DNA of 64,000 nt from Oreohelix idahoensis (taxonomy: Eukaryota > Mollusca > Gastropoda > Stylommatophora > Oreohelicidae): the NCBI GenBank assembly GCA_024509875.1, contig JAMPIV010017762.1, forward strand, positions 62,001-126,000, in the 5' to 3' direction. Positions within the stretch are counted from its first letter, which is position 1. Each line of letters opens with the position of its first letter. The notes beneath the pieces are model-generated. The model saw nothing but the letters and a program-made list of their open reading frames with translations, had not been told where the DNA came from and ran no database searches. This document shows, one piece after another, positions 25,867-37,400 of this stretch. The position numbers and the translations under genes were made by a program.

Positions 25867-28658
25867 TGTCACGTGAAAGATAATTTATTTTACCATCTTG
25901 TCCATAATTTGATTACTCCTTTAAATGTTCTGTTTTCCTGGACATTTTGTAATTTCTTTTTCTTTCCTTTTCTACCTTTGTGGCCAAACTTTCTCACCCT
26001 CTCAAACCCCACCCGAGGTTGTTTACGCTGACCAGCTGCGGTCAGCTAACGCTAGACGTAATGTTATCTAAACGCACCTGGGGTACGTTCGACCAGAGAA
26101 ACATTTCTCGGGTCCGCTTTAAATGTTAGAACGAGCCAAAGTCGGTTCAGAAACGGTTCGTTAGCGGCGGGTACCCTTTGTGGTCCCAACAGGGGAATTT
26201 CTCTGGTCGCTTTAAAACGTTTGATGACGAGCGGCTGGTACCCTTTAAGGCCTGGGTAACGAGTGTGATCTGTTCCAGGGGAAGATAACAACCCGCGGTC
26301 AGTCTTTGGGTTTTCGCCCCTTAGACAAGATAGAGCATAATGTTATGCATTTCTCTACCTAGGGAACTTTCGCACGATTTCTTTTGTCTTACTCTAGATT
26401 ACGTCTTTCGCCGAACTTCTGTAGAAATACGCACGCCAGGTGTTCGGGGGGAGCGTCCCTTGTGATCTATAAGAGTAGACTGGTTTTAATAGACAAAGAC
26501 ATTCGTGAATTTCCTGGCCCGAGATAGACCATTATGGAAATAAGGCAAACATTAACACAGAACTAAATGTTTTTCGCCTATTTCTTGGCATTTTTCGGGG
26601 TGAGTTGACATATCTTATAATTATTATATTAGATTCATGTTAGCTTTTATATATCTGTTAGGGAAGTGAATTTATTTCTGAGGACTTCTCCTAGTAATTT
26701 ATTCAGTGATAAGGTAGCGCTGTCTACGGCCTATTAAGTGGTGCTTACACTGTTACGGTTTATCATGGGTTAAATGTTAAACTTACAATAACAGATATTA
26801 GGCGTAGAATCAGTCCACGAATGCTTACCATTGGGTTAAGAGTCAGCAAAATTAACTGTCATTTCTGTAAGATAATGTCAGGTGTGGATTGTTCACTTTA
26901 AAACTGAATAGTGAGATGCAGGTAATAACTCTGGATTATAGGAGATAGTCACTTATTCCTTTTGATAGATATTTTTAGTGGCAAGGGAGGATCATTTTAT
27001 GCTTACTTGTGTGGCTAGGCACTAGTCTATAACTTTCACTGAAAGCAGTCACCAGGCATAGATATAATTATATCGTATGATCTAGCCACAACTGTATCAT
27101 TATAGCAAGAACATTGCCTTGTCTATGTACTCATTGTGGAATGCTAATATATTTCCCCAAGGGGACATACGATTTATTTGTGTAATGTCAAATGCTGTAA
27201 TCTGTTTATGTAAATTCATTTAATGTTGTAAGATGAATAAGCATATTCATTTAACTGTAACTACAGGTTAGGTTTCCTGTATGTTGAGATTGGGAGAAGA
27301 GGAGTAGATTTTTGATGTCAGAACATTTACTGATAGGTACCTGGGGGTGCAAAAGATATTAAGACTATGCGGGCGCGTGTTGATAATTGATATTTTTAAG
27401 GAACAGGAGACATGGTTAAAGACAGCCCTAAACTATCATAGCAATAACTACAATAAATTTAATCCCATAGGGAGCGAAACTTTCTGTATAAAGTTAGTGT
27501 GATTTATTATTTGCTTGATGTAAAAGGGTGTCTCTTTTTGGTCTCAGTTGCAGGGAGACCGACTCGCGAGAGCAGATTCCAGTCAGGCGAAGAACGAAAT
27601 ATTCTCTTCGATCTAGAGGGTTCTGAATACCGCTAGCGTCACGAATCGTCACACCCCGTTCCTGAATCAAAACCCCTTTTTGTCAACGCCAAGTTAAGCT
27701 CACGCAGTGCAACGGAGCCAACGCAAAATCTGGAATCGCCAAACGCAGTAGTAGTTCTCTACTCGCCTATTGGATTACCAGCCAGAGCATTGCGGCTTCC
27801 AGAATATCAAACCCGCTCAGCATGCCTATAGCAGAATTCCATCTCACCCGCCTTTTTCGTGCCTAAACGGGGCACTCAGCAAACCACAGCCAAACCAGTT
27901 TAAACAGGATTTACAGCCAAGCGGAGCCTTGCGCCGGATAAGCGCGCCTGGGTCTCTTTGTCCTCAAGTGACTTCTTCTGGTGTATTTCCTGGATACTTA
28001 AAACCTCGCACGTCAGCAGGAGATAAACAGCGTCCCCCGGCCCAACTCGCGTCAGTAGGGGGGTCACCAACGATAGCGCCTATACAGTGATGTTATTCAG
28101 GTTAATTCCATCACCGATGGAGGATATATACGAAAACACCACTTACTGGAGTTACTTCAGCTGATCCCCGAAAACCGAAGGACTGTCACTCGATTATTTA
28201 TCTCTTTGTGTTCTACAGGTTTTATGAATGGTGATCTGTGTGTGTGGTTGTTGGTGTATATGATTATTTGATGAATTTTTGATTATTGAGGTAATTTTAT
28301 GTTGTTGTGATGATATGCATTATTTTCATGCTTTTCTTCTTTAATAAATTTTACACATTTATTAATACGCTGTTCACGACCTTTCCATCCATATTTGTGT
28401 TTTTAGCTCTTTACTATAATCTCTATGTATGATAAGAGAAAAGAGTGAGAGCAGGAGAGGCTTAGACAGTAATAGTGAGTTGAGGCCTGGAGAGAGAGAT
28501 CCTTTGAATAAATCTTCTTCCAGGTTGTCTCAAGTCCATCTCCTATTTACACCTTATCTAAAGTGTAATCTATAACTCTGTCAGTCCACTATCCCTTGTC
28601 GATTTCACTACAGTTGTCCAACTCGACAAATACTCTACACTCTAACTCAACCACGACA
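25867..28658 (+). mobile_element. Solo LTR, 2.8 kb, inserted between LINE A ORF1 and ORF2
   Basis: Starts TGTCACGTGAAAG and ends CCACGACA, giving TG...CA ends with a 5-bp TSD as in LTR retrotransposons. I see no internal coding region and no second LTR, so recombination between two LTRs most likely left this solo copy. Its ends resemble those of LTR1 (TGTCACGTAGGG and CTACGACA), suggesting a related family, but the interiors do not align by eye. A 106-codon open frame at 27770-28090 has no recognisable domain. AATAAA occurs at 28343-28348. Strand follows the similarity of the ends to LTR1. Confidence 0.8.
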
Positions 28659-28663
28659 ACCAT
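28659..28663. repeat. 5-bp TSD of the solo LTR, right copy
   Basis: ACCAT directly after the CA end of the solo LTR; LINE A sequence resumes here, just before the ORF2 ATG. Confidence 0.9.
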
Positions 28664-28668
28664 ACTAA

Positions 28669-30844
28669 ATGTGGACCACAGACTCTAGAGCTATCAAAGT
28701 AGTTCAGTGGAACTGTAGGGGTGCCAGGAAGAACCTGATGTCTCTTATGGGACAGTATAAGGAGGCAAAACCCATCTTTGCAATACAAGAAACCCTCCTG
28801 AACCCCAAACAAAAACTGAACTACCAAGGGTATATAACACTTAGAAATGATAGACCCGAGGGAAGAGGAGGGGGTGTGGCCTTTTTAATACATGAAGACT
28901 ACAAAATAGTAAAATGGGAACAATTCAACACAGAACATATTGAAGGAATAAGTGTAACAGTAGACAGTGAGCCAGATAACTTAAAAATAATAAACATTTA
29001 TAGTCCCAAGGGTAATATTACCGATAGGGATATTGCCACTATTAACACACAAATAGACCAAAGAACATTATTGGTAGGTGACTTTAATGCACACCATGAG
29101 GCATGGGGTAACAACAGTAATGATCCAGCAGGAAAAAGACTGTTGGACTACATTGAAAGTGCTGAGCTAATCATACTAAATGATGGCTCAGTGACAAGGG
29201 TTAACCCATGCAACAGGGGAGGAGATACAGCAATAGACATAAGTATTATAACACCAAACCTAGCCTCTGCTAAATGGGAAGTACTGAATGACTCCAGCTC
29301 AGACCACTTACCCATAGAAATAAACCTAAACGACAAATATAGAACTAGTCCAAAAAGCTCGAAACCTACATTCAACCTAAAAAAGGCAAATTGGGAGTCC
29401 TTCCAATTGGAGCTAAGTAAACTAAGCATAGAACAAATTGAATCTAACAGTATAGATATATTTGCAGAAAAACTAACAAATGAGATTTTAAAAATAGCTA
29501 TAAAATATATACCAAACAGGAATATGCCTGAGCACTTAAAACCAACACAAAAAGGTAAAAATAGGAAAAGAAACAAAGATAAAAATCCAGTACCCTGGTG
29601 GACAGACAGATGTTCAGAACAACTGAAATTGAGGGAGAGGGCCCTTACAAAGTATAGAAAAGCCAAAACTGAAGAGAATTACACAAACTATAAAAAAGTA
29701 AGAAATGAAACAAATAAAATAATATTCAGAGCTAAAGAAAAGAGTTGGAGAACATTTTGTCAAACACTAAACCATAGGTCACAAGTAACTACAGTTTGGA
29801 GAAAACTAAAAGCAATTAAAGGAGGGAACCACAAGAAATTTAAAATCCCAACAATTAAAATACCAGAGAGAGCTGAAACAGATAGAGAAAAAGCCAACAT
29901 ACTAGCTAAATACTTCTACCAGGTTAGTTCAATAGACAGTCTAGATAAGGCAGAAATAAATAGGCGGAAGACACTGCTAGAAAAATTAAAAGGAGAAAAT
30001 ATGGACACCACACAGGATGCTAATTATTTAAATGCAGATATTACAGTAGATGAAATAGAAAGAGCTTTAGCAGGAAAAACCAATACTACCTCTGGGGAAA
30101 ACATTCTGAGCTATGAAATCCTCAAAAAGGTACCAAATACAACTCTAAGAGTGATTGCATCCCTCTACAACAAAATCTGGCACACGGGAAAAATACCGTG
30201 TTCATGGAAGACAGCAGTAGTCATCCCCATACTAAAGCCAGATAAGGAAACACATGATGTCAGCTCATACAGGCCAATATCGTTAACATCGCATCTAGGA
30301 AAAATTCTAGAAACAATAGTCAACAGCAGACTAAAATTTCATCTAGAAAAGCATAATTTGTACAGTCCAACCCAAGCAGGCTTTAGAAGCCAACATAGTA
30401 CAATAGAGCAACTGTTGAGGCTGGAACATGATGTTAAAACAGGCTTCAAAAGGAATGAAAAGACAGTAGCAATATTCCTTGATGTAGCAAGAGCATATGA
30501 TGAGTGTTGGAGGGAGGGTGCACTACACAAAATCAGGAAATTAGGTATAGTAGGCAGAACCTACAATTATCTAGAAAACTTCCTGCAGGATAGATATTTC
30601 ACGGTACAAATAAACAATGATAGATCTGAGGTGTATGAGCAACATAATGGAATTCCCCAGGGATCAGTAATATCACCATCTATCTTTACGATTATGGTCA
30701 ATGACCTAGGTGACGAGTTTAAAGACTTAAAAAACAACTTATCCCAGTTTGCAGATGACGCTGCGATATGGAGAACGGGAAGAAATCTCCCATTCCTTTA
30801 TAAAACAGTACAAAGGCAAATGGATAAAGTATCTGACTGGATGA
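28669..30844 (+). pseudogene. LINE A ORF2, 5' part (endonuclease and RT), interrupted by LTR1
   Basis: From ATG at 28669, about 725 codons nearly identical to the intact ORF2 at 10463. They include the endonuclease (WNCRGARKN, AIQET, GDFNAHHEAWGN, SDHLP) and the RT through LDVARAYDE, GIPQGSVISP and the catalytic FADD. The second residue is Trp instead of Gly, a sign of slight drift. The frame is broken at the LTR1 insertion, runs on as nonsense to 31164, and resumes at 40011. Without LTR1 there would be no other lesion. Confidence 0.93.
30840..30844. repeat. 5-bp TSD of LTR1, left copy
   Basis: GATGA, repeated at 40011-40015. Corresponds to LINE A copy 1 positions 12634-12638. Confidence 0.93.
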
Positions 30845-33450
30845 TGTCACGTAGGGTTTATATTCATTTAATTTCCTACATCTTCTTCCTATTCTTTCAC
30901 CCGAATTCTCTCTTTTATTATCTCTGTATTTCCTTTTTCCTGTATATTTTTCATCCATTCGTTTTGCGAATATTATTTTCATATAATTCGCAAACTTTAC
31001 CTGTTTTCCTTTCTCTAAAACTGAGAATCGCACCTGGGTGGTATTGCGTACATGTCAGTCGCGCTGGTCGGACGATAGGCGTGAATTTACAGCATTCGCT
31101 AGACATTCGTCTGAGGGTCTCTGGCCTGGGGCGTGAAAATTCACCCGAGGGACATGGAAAGTAGACAGAGAGTCTGCATTTCAGTAAACGCATGAGGTTT
31201 TTCGTCAGGAAAAACCCGGCTTAGCGTGAAAATCCACTCCGCACTGCAGACGGTGGTCTGAGATTTGCAACTCATGCAAGCCCTCGGCCACTGATGGCTG
31301 TTACGTCACGCGATAAGCGGACGAAGGTGTTATACGGACAGGGGAGACTATTTCGCTTGGCGAAATAAGATTAGGATCCTGTGTCCGATTTTAAAGATAT
31401 TGGCCAAGTTTGAAACTTTAATTTCATTCTCGCTCATAGACTCACAGTAGATAGGTTGCTCGTAAACAGAATAGCTGTTAGCGAAGATCTCAGTTTGTTC
31501 CGGCAATTTGTCGAACTTCTAGACTTCCAGAAGTACTTTCAGCATTTTATTCTTAAGTTGTGCGACTACCTGTAATTCTGTGGTTGAGGTAATTAATATG
31601 ATAGATATATAGATTTTGTGAGTGTTAAAGTGTTAAATCGCTTAATTCATTTTAATCTATTTCTTTAGCGCAGAAGAGAAATAAAGTGGTAGGCTATTAT
31701 ATTTTCTAGGGAAGCATTCACTGGAAAGCAGAATAAAATTAAAATTTCTAGCTTATAACGGCAATTGTAGCTATTTATGAATTTAATTTAACCGCTAATA
31801 CTCAGTCGAGTGTATTTTTCTAAACTAACGTATAAACTCTAGAATCGAGCCTCATGAATGGTGACGGAATACGCACGTGTTCCTAATTCATGAGGATTGC
31901 TGATTTTTAAATATAACTTACGTCACGGGAAGTTTAAATGATAAGCAAAGCTCTCTGCTTGCAAGTTTAAATGTAAGTTATAACCAGTACAGATTCTGTT
32001 TATTATATTATATGTGTTATTTTTCCTCCACACAGTGAAAGTTTTGGGGTGACCCTAACTTTACCAGCACCTAGTAGTAGTTTCCATACTTGTGAAGAAA
32101 TAGACAGTCCTTATTTTGAACCACGTGGGTTTCTTAAGTACCACTGGTCTAACAGTGCATATGCAACCCGAGTTAGCCAGAAATACTATATCCCAATAAC
32201 GGGTTTTCAAAGACTGTAATGATAAATACTGGACCTTGGAGCCAGATCTTAATTTCTTCTAGAAAAAACTCTACGTAATCTTTCTGCCTGGTGGCGCGAA
32301 ATACTTCTAGTATTAACTAACATTTCCCGACTATATATATATATATTTTTTGTGGACAAATCTGTGGTGTGACTAAAGTGAATCCTATACTGAGGGAAGG
32401 CACCGACCTGACATTCATCATTTCTAGAAACCTACGCTATTGACACTGTGCTCTGCTAACTCCCGCGCCTGGAATAATTTTAGGTGACTTAATCAGACAT
32501 TTGAACAAATTTGCACACCCAAGTAGTCGTTCCCGGAGACTCCAAGTTAAATACGTCTTTTGGAACTGGGGACTTCTTGGCAGAAGACTGCATTTTTTTC
32601 GAGTCTGTGTGAAGATCTAAAATCAGTGTGTTCCAAGAGGCAGCGAGCCAAGTCGTGAGTACATGTATGAGAGGCCATGGCGGAATGAATGAGTGTACAC
32701 TGGTTTGAGTGATGTTTTCACTATTATATCTTTGACACCCTGTTGCTGTCCTAATTTTTTTTTTCAAATCTGCATAATTTGTTGCTAAGGCTAGAGTTCT
32801 TGTGTTTTTGTCTTAGGTTAAATCTGATTTTTTTTTTTAAACTCTGTGCATATAATTACGAGACAAAACAACGAAAACTCTTAGAATCAAACCCTATGTA
32901 TCTGTGACTCTGGCGCCATCATCTGTTCTCTTGACGGGGCTGGGCTAAACCTAGAGTTAACACTATAAGGGGGCTATCATCCTTGCAACATTTCCTTGAA
33001 TTTTTATGACTATGTGTATATGTATTCTCCTTGATGTACTTTCTTTGATGTTGTGAGCCGATTTTTTCCTGATATTAAAATCGCTCTTGAACTTAATAAT
33101 AGTGTTTGGTCAGCTCGTTCTAGATAATATATATATCTTTGTTATAGTTTTCCCACGTCTGTGTGTTTACCTGTCATCAAGTGTATGTGCGTGCCTGTGA
33201 GTGATAGAAATATACGCAATATGTATATTGGTGTAGTCTGTCTGACGCTGTAACAACTGTTGTAGAAGATAGGTGAGAGAGAGAAGAATTCTTTTCGCTT
33301 TCAGAGACAGCCACTATATCAAAATCTATCATCTCACGTGTGTGGAAATTCTATTACCTTTCACTAACTCTCACTGAGTCTATCACCTATTCAAACCTAT
33401 TCAGAAGGGACCAAACCTAGTCTTAATTCTCCTATCGAAAATCTACGACA
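30845..33450 (+). repeat. LTR1 5' LTR (2606 bp)
   Basis: Begins TGTCACGTAGGG and ends CTACGACA. Contains an AATAAA near 31679 and a TATATATATA stretch near 32332-32345, either of which could serve transcription or processing. Differs from the 3' LTR near 31500 (C/T), 32825 (T/A plus one T), 32760 (CTT indel), 32933 (G/A) and 33180 (A/C). Confidence 0.95.
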
Positions 33451-34204
33451 AATGGGTTCTCGTCCGTAGGATTTTTGAACTTAGAATAGGAAGACGAGTA
33501 CGACAAACGTGGACTCGTCTATCTGGATTTTGTATTTGAGATTCTTTATTCTGTAATAGAGTAAGAGTGTGATGTCTTGTGAGTTTTGTATCTTTTAAAA
33601 ATAATTTATCCCCTAGACTAGCGATCTGTTTACGGGCGTGCTGACCACACAAACTAATAAGTTTTTTTTTTCTACAGCATCTTTGAATAATATACATTTT
33701 GGTTACAGGTTGATTTTGTCGGGATATATGTTAACTGCTGATTGTAATACTAAATGCTGGTAAAGTGGTGAGTGTATAACATTCACTTGGTACTGAGGCA
33801 GAACGGCGTTTGAACTAAGTTAAGGAGTGTGTTTCGGACTTTTTGTCCAGATTAATTCCCTCCCTTACCCGATCTGACTTCAGGGGCGAACTTATAGTGG
33901 AATTTTAAAAATTAAGGGATTATTTTTCTCTTTAATTTTTGCAATATTCTTTTGCTTTTCCACTGTAGCAACTTATTTTTCAGTGTAATCTTAACTACCA
34001 TTTATTTGGCGTAGTCGTGTTTTGCATTGAGTGCTTTATTGCCGATTAATAGCAGCGATAGTTAGATTTTAATTTGGAGGAGGTATCCCAGGGTTAAGGA
34101 TATCATCTTTTGATTTTTGGAAATTTTTTTTCTCGTAAGTGGTAGGAATCAGTGTATCCTTTTTCCTATTTTCGTTCTCCACTAGTCTCAGTCACTGACA
34201 TAAT
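33451..34204 (+). other. LTR1 leader with candidate primer-binding site
   Basis: The bases after the LTR read AATGGGTTCTCGTCCGTAGG; TGGGTTCTCGTCC at 33453 onward could pair with a tRNA 3' end, but I cannot name the tRNA. A related 35-bp block starting ACGACAAACGTGGACTCGTC recurs about 55 bp downstream near 33500. The remaining 700 bp is non-coding. Confidence 0.55.
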
Positions 34205-37200
34205 ATGGCCGAGAGGGCAAAGCTTAGACAACTTCTCAGGGACGAAGCGAGAGAGGAGGGACTGGAAGGCGAAGAAGCGAAAGCATTTGTCAGAGACGAA
34301 CTCGAGAGATATGATGCGGAGAGGAAAGCAGCTGAAGCTAGAGAGCAGAGGAAGATGGACGAGGAAATGGAAATTCGCAGGGCGAACGAAAGAGAGAAGG
34401 AGAGACAACAGGAGGAAAGAGAGAAGGAGAGACAACAGGAGGAAAGAGAGAAGGAGAGGGATGAAAGAGAGAAGGAGAGACAGCATGAGGAAAAAGAGAA
34501 ACAGAGACAGCATGAGTTAGCTCTTAAAACTCTGGAATTCCAAAGTCGTGGTGCCGCCTCTACCTCCAGCAATGGAGAGTCTTCTCCTCATTCTTCCTTA
34601 ACTGACCCTGCTAACACTCAATCTCTTCAACTAAATGCTATGTCTTTCACTCTTGAATCTTTTCCTTGTCCAAATGAGAAGATTGACACATGGTTAGAAA
34701 AATTTGAGAAAATTGCAACTCTGTACGGGTTAGAGAGGTCGCGTTGGAATATGAAACTTTCCCAGGCCCTAAAAGGTTCTGCTTATGATGTTTATTCTAA
34801 GCTGGAAAGTAGCCAACAAGACGACTACGATGTGTTGAAGAAAGCGTTACTGGAGCGCTTTGAAATGAACGCTCGCAAGTTTTTGCAACTGTTTCGCAAC
34901 AGCCGGAAAGAGAATTCTGAAACTTTTCACCAGTTCTCATCTCGTCTTAAGGGATATCTAACAAAGTGCCTTGAGCTTTCGCAGCTCCCCTCTACCTATG
35001 AAGGTCTTGAGGAACTTGTTCTAACTGAACAAATAAAGAACACTTTGTCTGCTGATACCCGGAGATTTCTCGCTGAGCAGGGGGCAGAAAAACTTGAAGA
35101 CATCTTAGAGAAGTCTGAGCGTTACCATAATGCGCTGGCTGAACTACCGGCCACAAAGCGGAAACTGACAGAGGAGCATTTTCGAAAACATAATCTAGAG
35201 CAATCTTCTCAGGCTTCTAACCTAAATAACCACAGAGAAACTGGACCTCAAAACCCCCCTCCTGAAAAATCCAAGTTCTACAAGAACAAGTACCCCAACC
35301 ACCCCAAACAGTCTGATCAACCCGACCGACCTACATGGCAGCGTAGCCAGAAAGGACAAGGTGGCAAAGGGAGAACCCCTGAGCACGGGACATATGATCA
35401 GACCGAGCACACCGAGCCGAAACGCATCGGATGCTTATTGACAGTCTCGCAAGGCGGAATTATTGACAGTGATTCCCAACCTGTTGGGGATAGACCCTCA
35501 ACGCGAGGTACTGTTACTTTGAACGGTTCTCAAACTTCTTGCTTATTTGACACGGGGCTTTCTTATGATTGCATTGTTGCCAGAAAGCTGGTTAAACCCG
35601 GTCAAGAGACAGGAGAGACCGTCAAACTTTGTGGAGTTCGTAAGAGTGATGCACCTACAGCGCTTCCCATCGCATTGGTGGAGATACACTCTGACTTTGT
35701 CAGAGGTGTGATCAAAGCGGCTGTTATGGATGATCCCATCTACCCAGTCATACTTGGCGGGAGATACGTGTGTATTGGGAAACCGGAAGAGCCGATTGTG
35801 GCAGCAGTAACTACAAGAGGGCAAACCAAGAAGGAACGGGAGCCTGCGCCTAATTTGTTACCTATGGAACTTAAAGAAGCGCAACAAAAGGATCCTACTT
35901 TGGCACCCTGCTTTAGGAAACTGCCCATGGCGAAGGAACCCAAACAGCACGGGGACATTTTTTCTGAGGATGGCGTACTTTATCGGAGAACGGGCAAGCC
36001 TGACCAAGGTTACAACCAGCTCCTAGTACCGAAACAGTACAGAAGCCAAATCCTAGAAATGGGGCACTCTCTTCCCTTTAGCGGACATATGGGACAGAAC
36101 GCCACAAACCAACGTATAACCACTCATTATTGGTGGCCAGGAGTGAATACTGATATTATCAGGTACGTCAAATCCTGTGCCCAGTGCCAACGTGTACCAC
36201 CCAAGCAACGGACACCCCCAGTCCACATGGGTGAAATGCCAATAATGGGAACACCATTCGAACGGGTTGTGATCGACATTTTAGGGCCTTTCGAAAGGAC
36301 TAAAAGAAGGAACAGGTTCATCCTGACCTTAGTCGATACATGCACTTTATGGGCAGAAGCTATCCCGCTAACATGCGCAGATGCCAAGCATGTCGCAGAA
36401 GCCCTCGTGCAGATTTTCACTCGGTTGGGATTCCCTCAGCAAGTGTTGACGGATAATGGATCTCCATACCGAAACCTGTTGATGGATGAGATCGTTAAGA
36501 TCTTGAGGACCCAGCACATCCACACTAAGCCATATACTCCGGCCGGAAATGGGCTCGTGGAACGTGCTAATGGAAACCTCACCATGATGCTAAGTAAGCT
36601 GGCACAAGTGAAACCTGAAGATTGGGATCTCTGTATTCCTGCAGCATTATTTGGCTACAGAGAATCTCCTCATACTTCCACAGGATTTCCGCCAGCTACA
36701 CTCTTATTCGGCAGACCCATTAAGGGCCCGCTTGAAGCCTTACTTCAGTCTCTGACAGACGAGAAGGCTGATGAGACAGTTGTCTCAGCCAGTAAATATG
36801 TGTCGGTTTTAAAGGAACGGTTGAAACTAGGGTGGGACCTAGCAACGACTAACTTTAAGCGAGCACGCACCAAGCACGCTAACCGATACAGGAAAGTCGC
36901 GGAAGAGAGAGAACTGGAAGCAGGAGAGAAAGTTTTGGTGTTGCTCCCTACCGAGAACAACCAACTGAAGATCGGATGGCAAGGGCCGTTTACCGTCCTG
37001 AAAAAGATTTCTAAGGCTAACTACCAGATCTCTATTGAAGGAAAGGAGAAGGTTTTCCATTTAAATCTCTTAAAGAGATACTTGGAAAAACCAGTGCCAA
37101 CCTCCGACCATCTCCTGACGATCGCCAAAACTGACGAAGATGACGATAGTGGCAGGGATATTCCACCGCTATCACAGGAAATCTTTCAAAAATGTCAGAA

Positions 37201-37273
37201 GTGGCGACGCTCTTTCAAGCGCGCATATGAGACATTCCAGGGGAAGGAAACTTTGAGGAGTGGACTTGAGTAG
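34205..37273 (+). CDS. LTR1 gag-protease-integrase polyprotein without RT
   Basis: A 1022-residue protein from ATG at 34205. Residues about 50-110 form a highly charged Glu/Arg/Lys repeat region, likely a coiled coil. A gag capsid-like domain follows at about 145-330 (TWLEKFEKIATLYGL, then a FHQFSSRLKGYL segment). No CCHC knuckle is seen. A retropepsin-like domain at about 430-535 has the catalytic DTG near 450 and an ILGG segment replacing the usual LLG. Integrase follows directly: an H-x4-H...C-x2-C zinc part near 620-661 and a DDE core with Asp in VIDILGP near 691, Asp in TDNGSPY near 750 and Glu in GLVERANG near 786. A C-terminal chromodomain-free tail includes WQGPF. Protease passing straight to integrase recalls Gmr1-type gypsy elements, where RT follows integrase; here the frame ends where RT would start. 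Confidence 0.9.
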   Translation: MAERAKLRQLLRDEAREEGLEGEEAKAFVRDELERYDAERKAAEAREQRKMDEEMEIRRANEREKERQQEEREKERQQEEREKERDEREKERQHEEKEKQRQHELALKTLEFQSRGAASTSSNGESSPHSSLTDPANTQSLQLNAMSFTLESFPCPNEKIDTWLEKFEKIATLYGLERSRWNMKLSQALKGSAYDVYSKLESSQQDDYDVLKKALLERFEMNARKFLQLFRNSRKENSETFHQFSSRLKGYLTKCLELSQLPSTYEGLEELVLTEQIKNTLSADTRRFLAEQGAEKLEDILEKSERYHNALAELPATKRKLTEEHFRKHNLEQSSQASNLNNHRETGPQNPPPEKSKFYKNKYPNHPKQSDQPDRPTWQRSQKGQGGKGRTPEHGTYDQTEHTEPKRIGCLLTVSQGGIIDSDSQPVGDRPSTRGTVTLNGSQTSCLFDTGLSYDCIVARKLVKPGQETGETVKLCGVRKSDAPTALPIALVEIHSDFVRGVIKAAVMDDPIYPVILGGRYVCIGKPEEPIVAAVTTRGQTKKEREPAPNLLPMELKEAQQKDPTLAPCFRKLPMAKEPKQHGDIFSEDGVLYRRTGKPDQGYNQLLVPKQYRSQILEMGHSLPFSGHMGQNATNQRITTHYWWPGVNTDIIRYVKSCAQCQRVPPKQRTPPVHMGEMPIMGTPFERVVIDILGPFERTKRRNRFILTLVDTCTLWAEAIPLTCADAKHVAEALVQIFTRLGFPQQVLTDNGSPYRNLLMDEIVKILRTQHIHTKPYTPAGNGLVERANGNLTMMLSKLAQVKPEDWDLCIPAALFGYRESPHTSTGFPPATLLFGRPIKGPLEALLQSLTDEKADETVVSASKYVSVLKERLKLGWDLATTNFKRARTKHANRYRKVAEERELEAGEKVLVLLPTENNQLKIGWQGPFTVLKKISKANYQISIEGKEKVFHLNLLKRYLEKPVPTSDHLLTIAKTDEDDDSGRDIPPLSQEIFQKCQKWRRSFKRAYETFQGKETLRSGLE

Positions 37274-37385
37274 GAATTGGACAGAGATGGAGGGGGAAGA
37301 GGAGAGGGAAGAAGACAGACACCCCGAAGCTACGGTTATAGGAAATTAAACTCCATAACGTAGACATGGAGTGCTTCCATATCTT

Positions 37386-37400
37386 AAAGGGGGGAGGCTC
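37386..37400 (+). promoter_or_regulatory. LTR1 polypurine tract
   Basis: AAAGGGGGGAGGCTC lies directly before the 3' LTR start at 37401. Its purine run is the expected primer for plus-strand DNA synthesis. Between the ORF stop and this tract there are only about 110 bp, also purine-rich. Confidence 0.85.

Noticed and set aside
27770..28090. Possible gene inside the solo LTR (106 codons, Pro/Gln-rich)
   Set aside because: No domain, no homologous frame elsewhere in the window, and it lies within a non-coding LTR. Probably chance.
25867..28658. Complete non-coding LTR element (TRIM or LARD)
   Set aside because: I could not find two copies of a terminal repeat inside it, so a solo LTR is the simpler reading; a dot plot would settle it.
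30845..31164. Extension of the LINE A ORF2 frame into LTR1
   Set aside because: The frame stays open by chance for about 107 codons into the 5' LTR; LINE A resumes only after LTR1.
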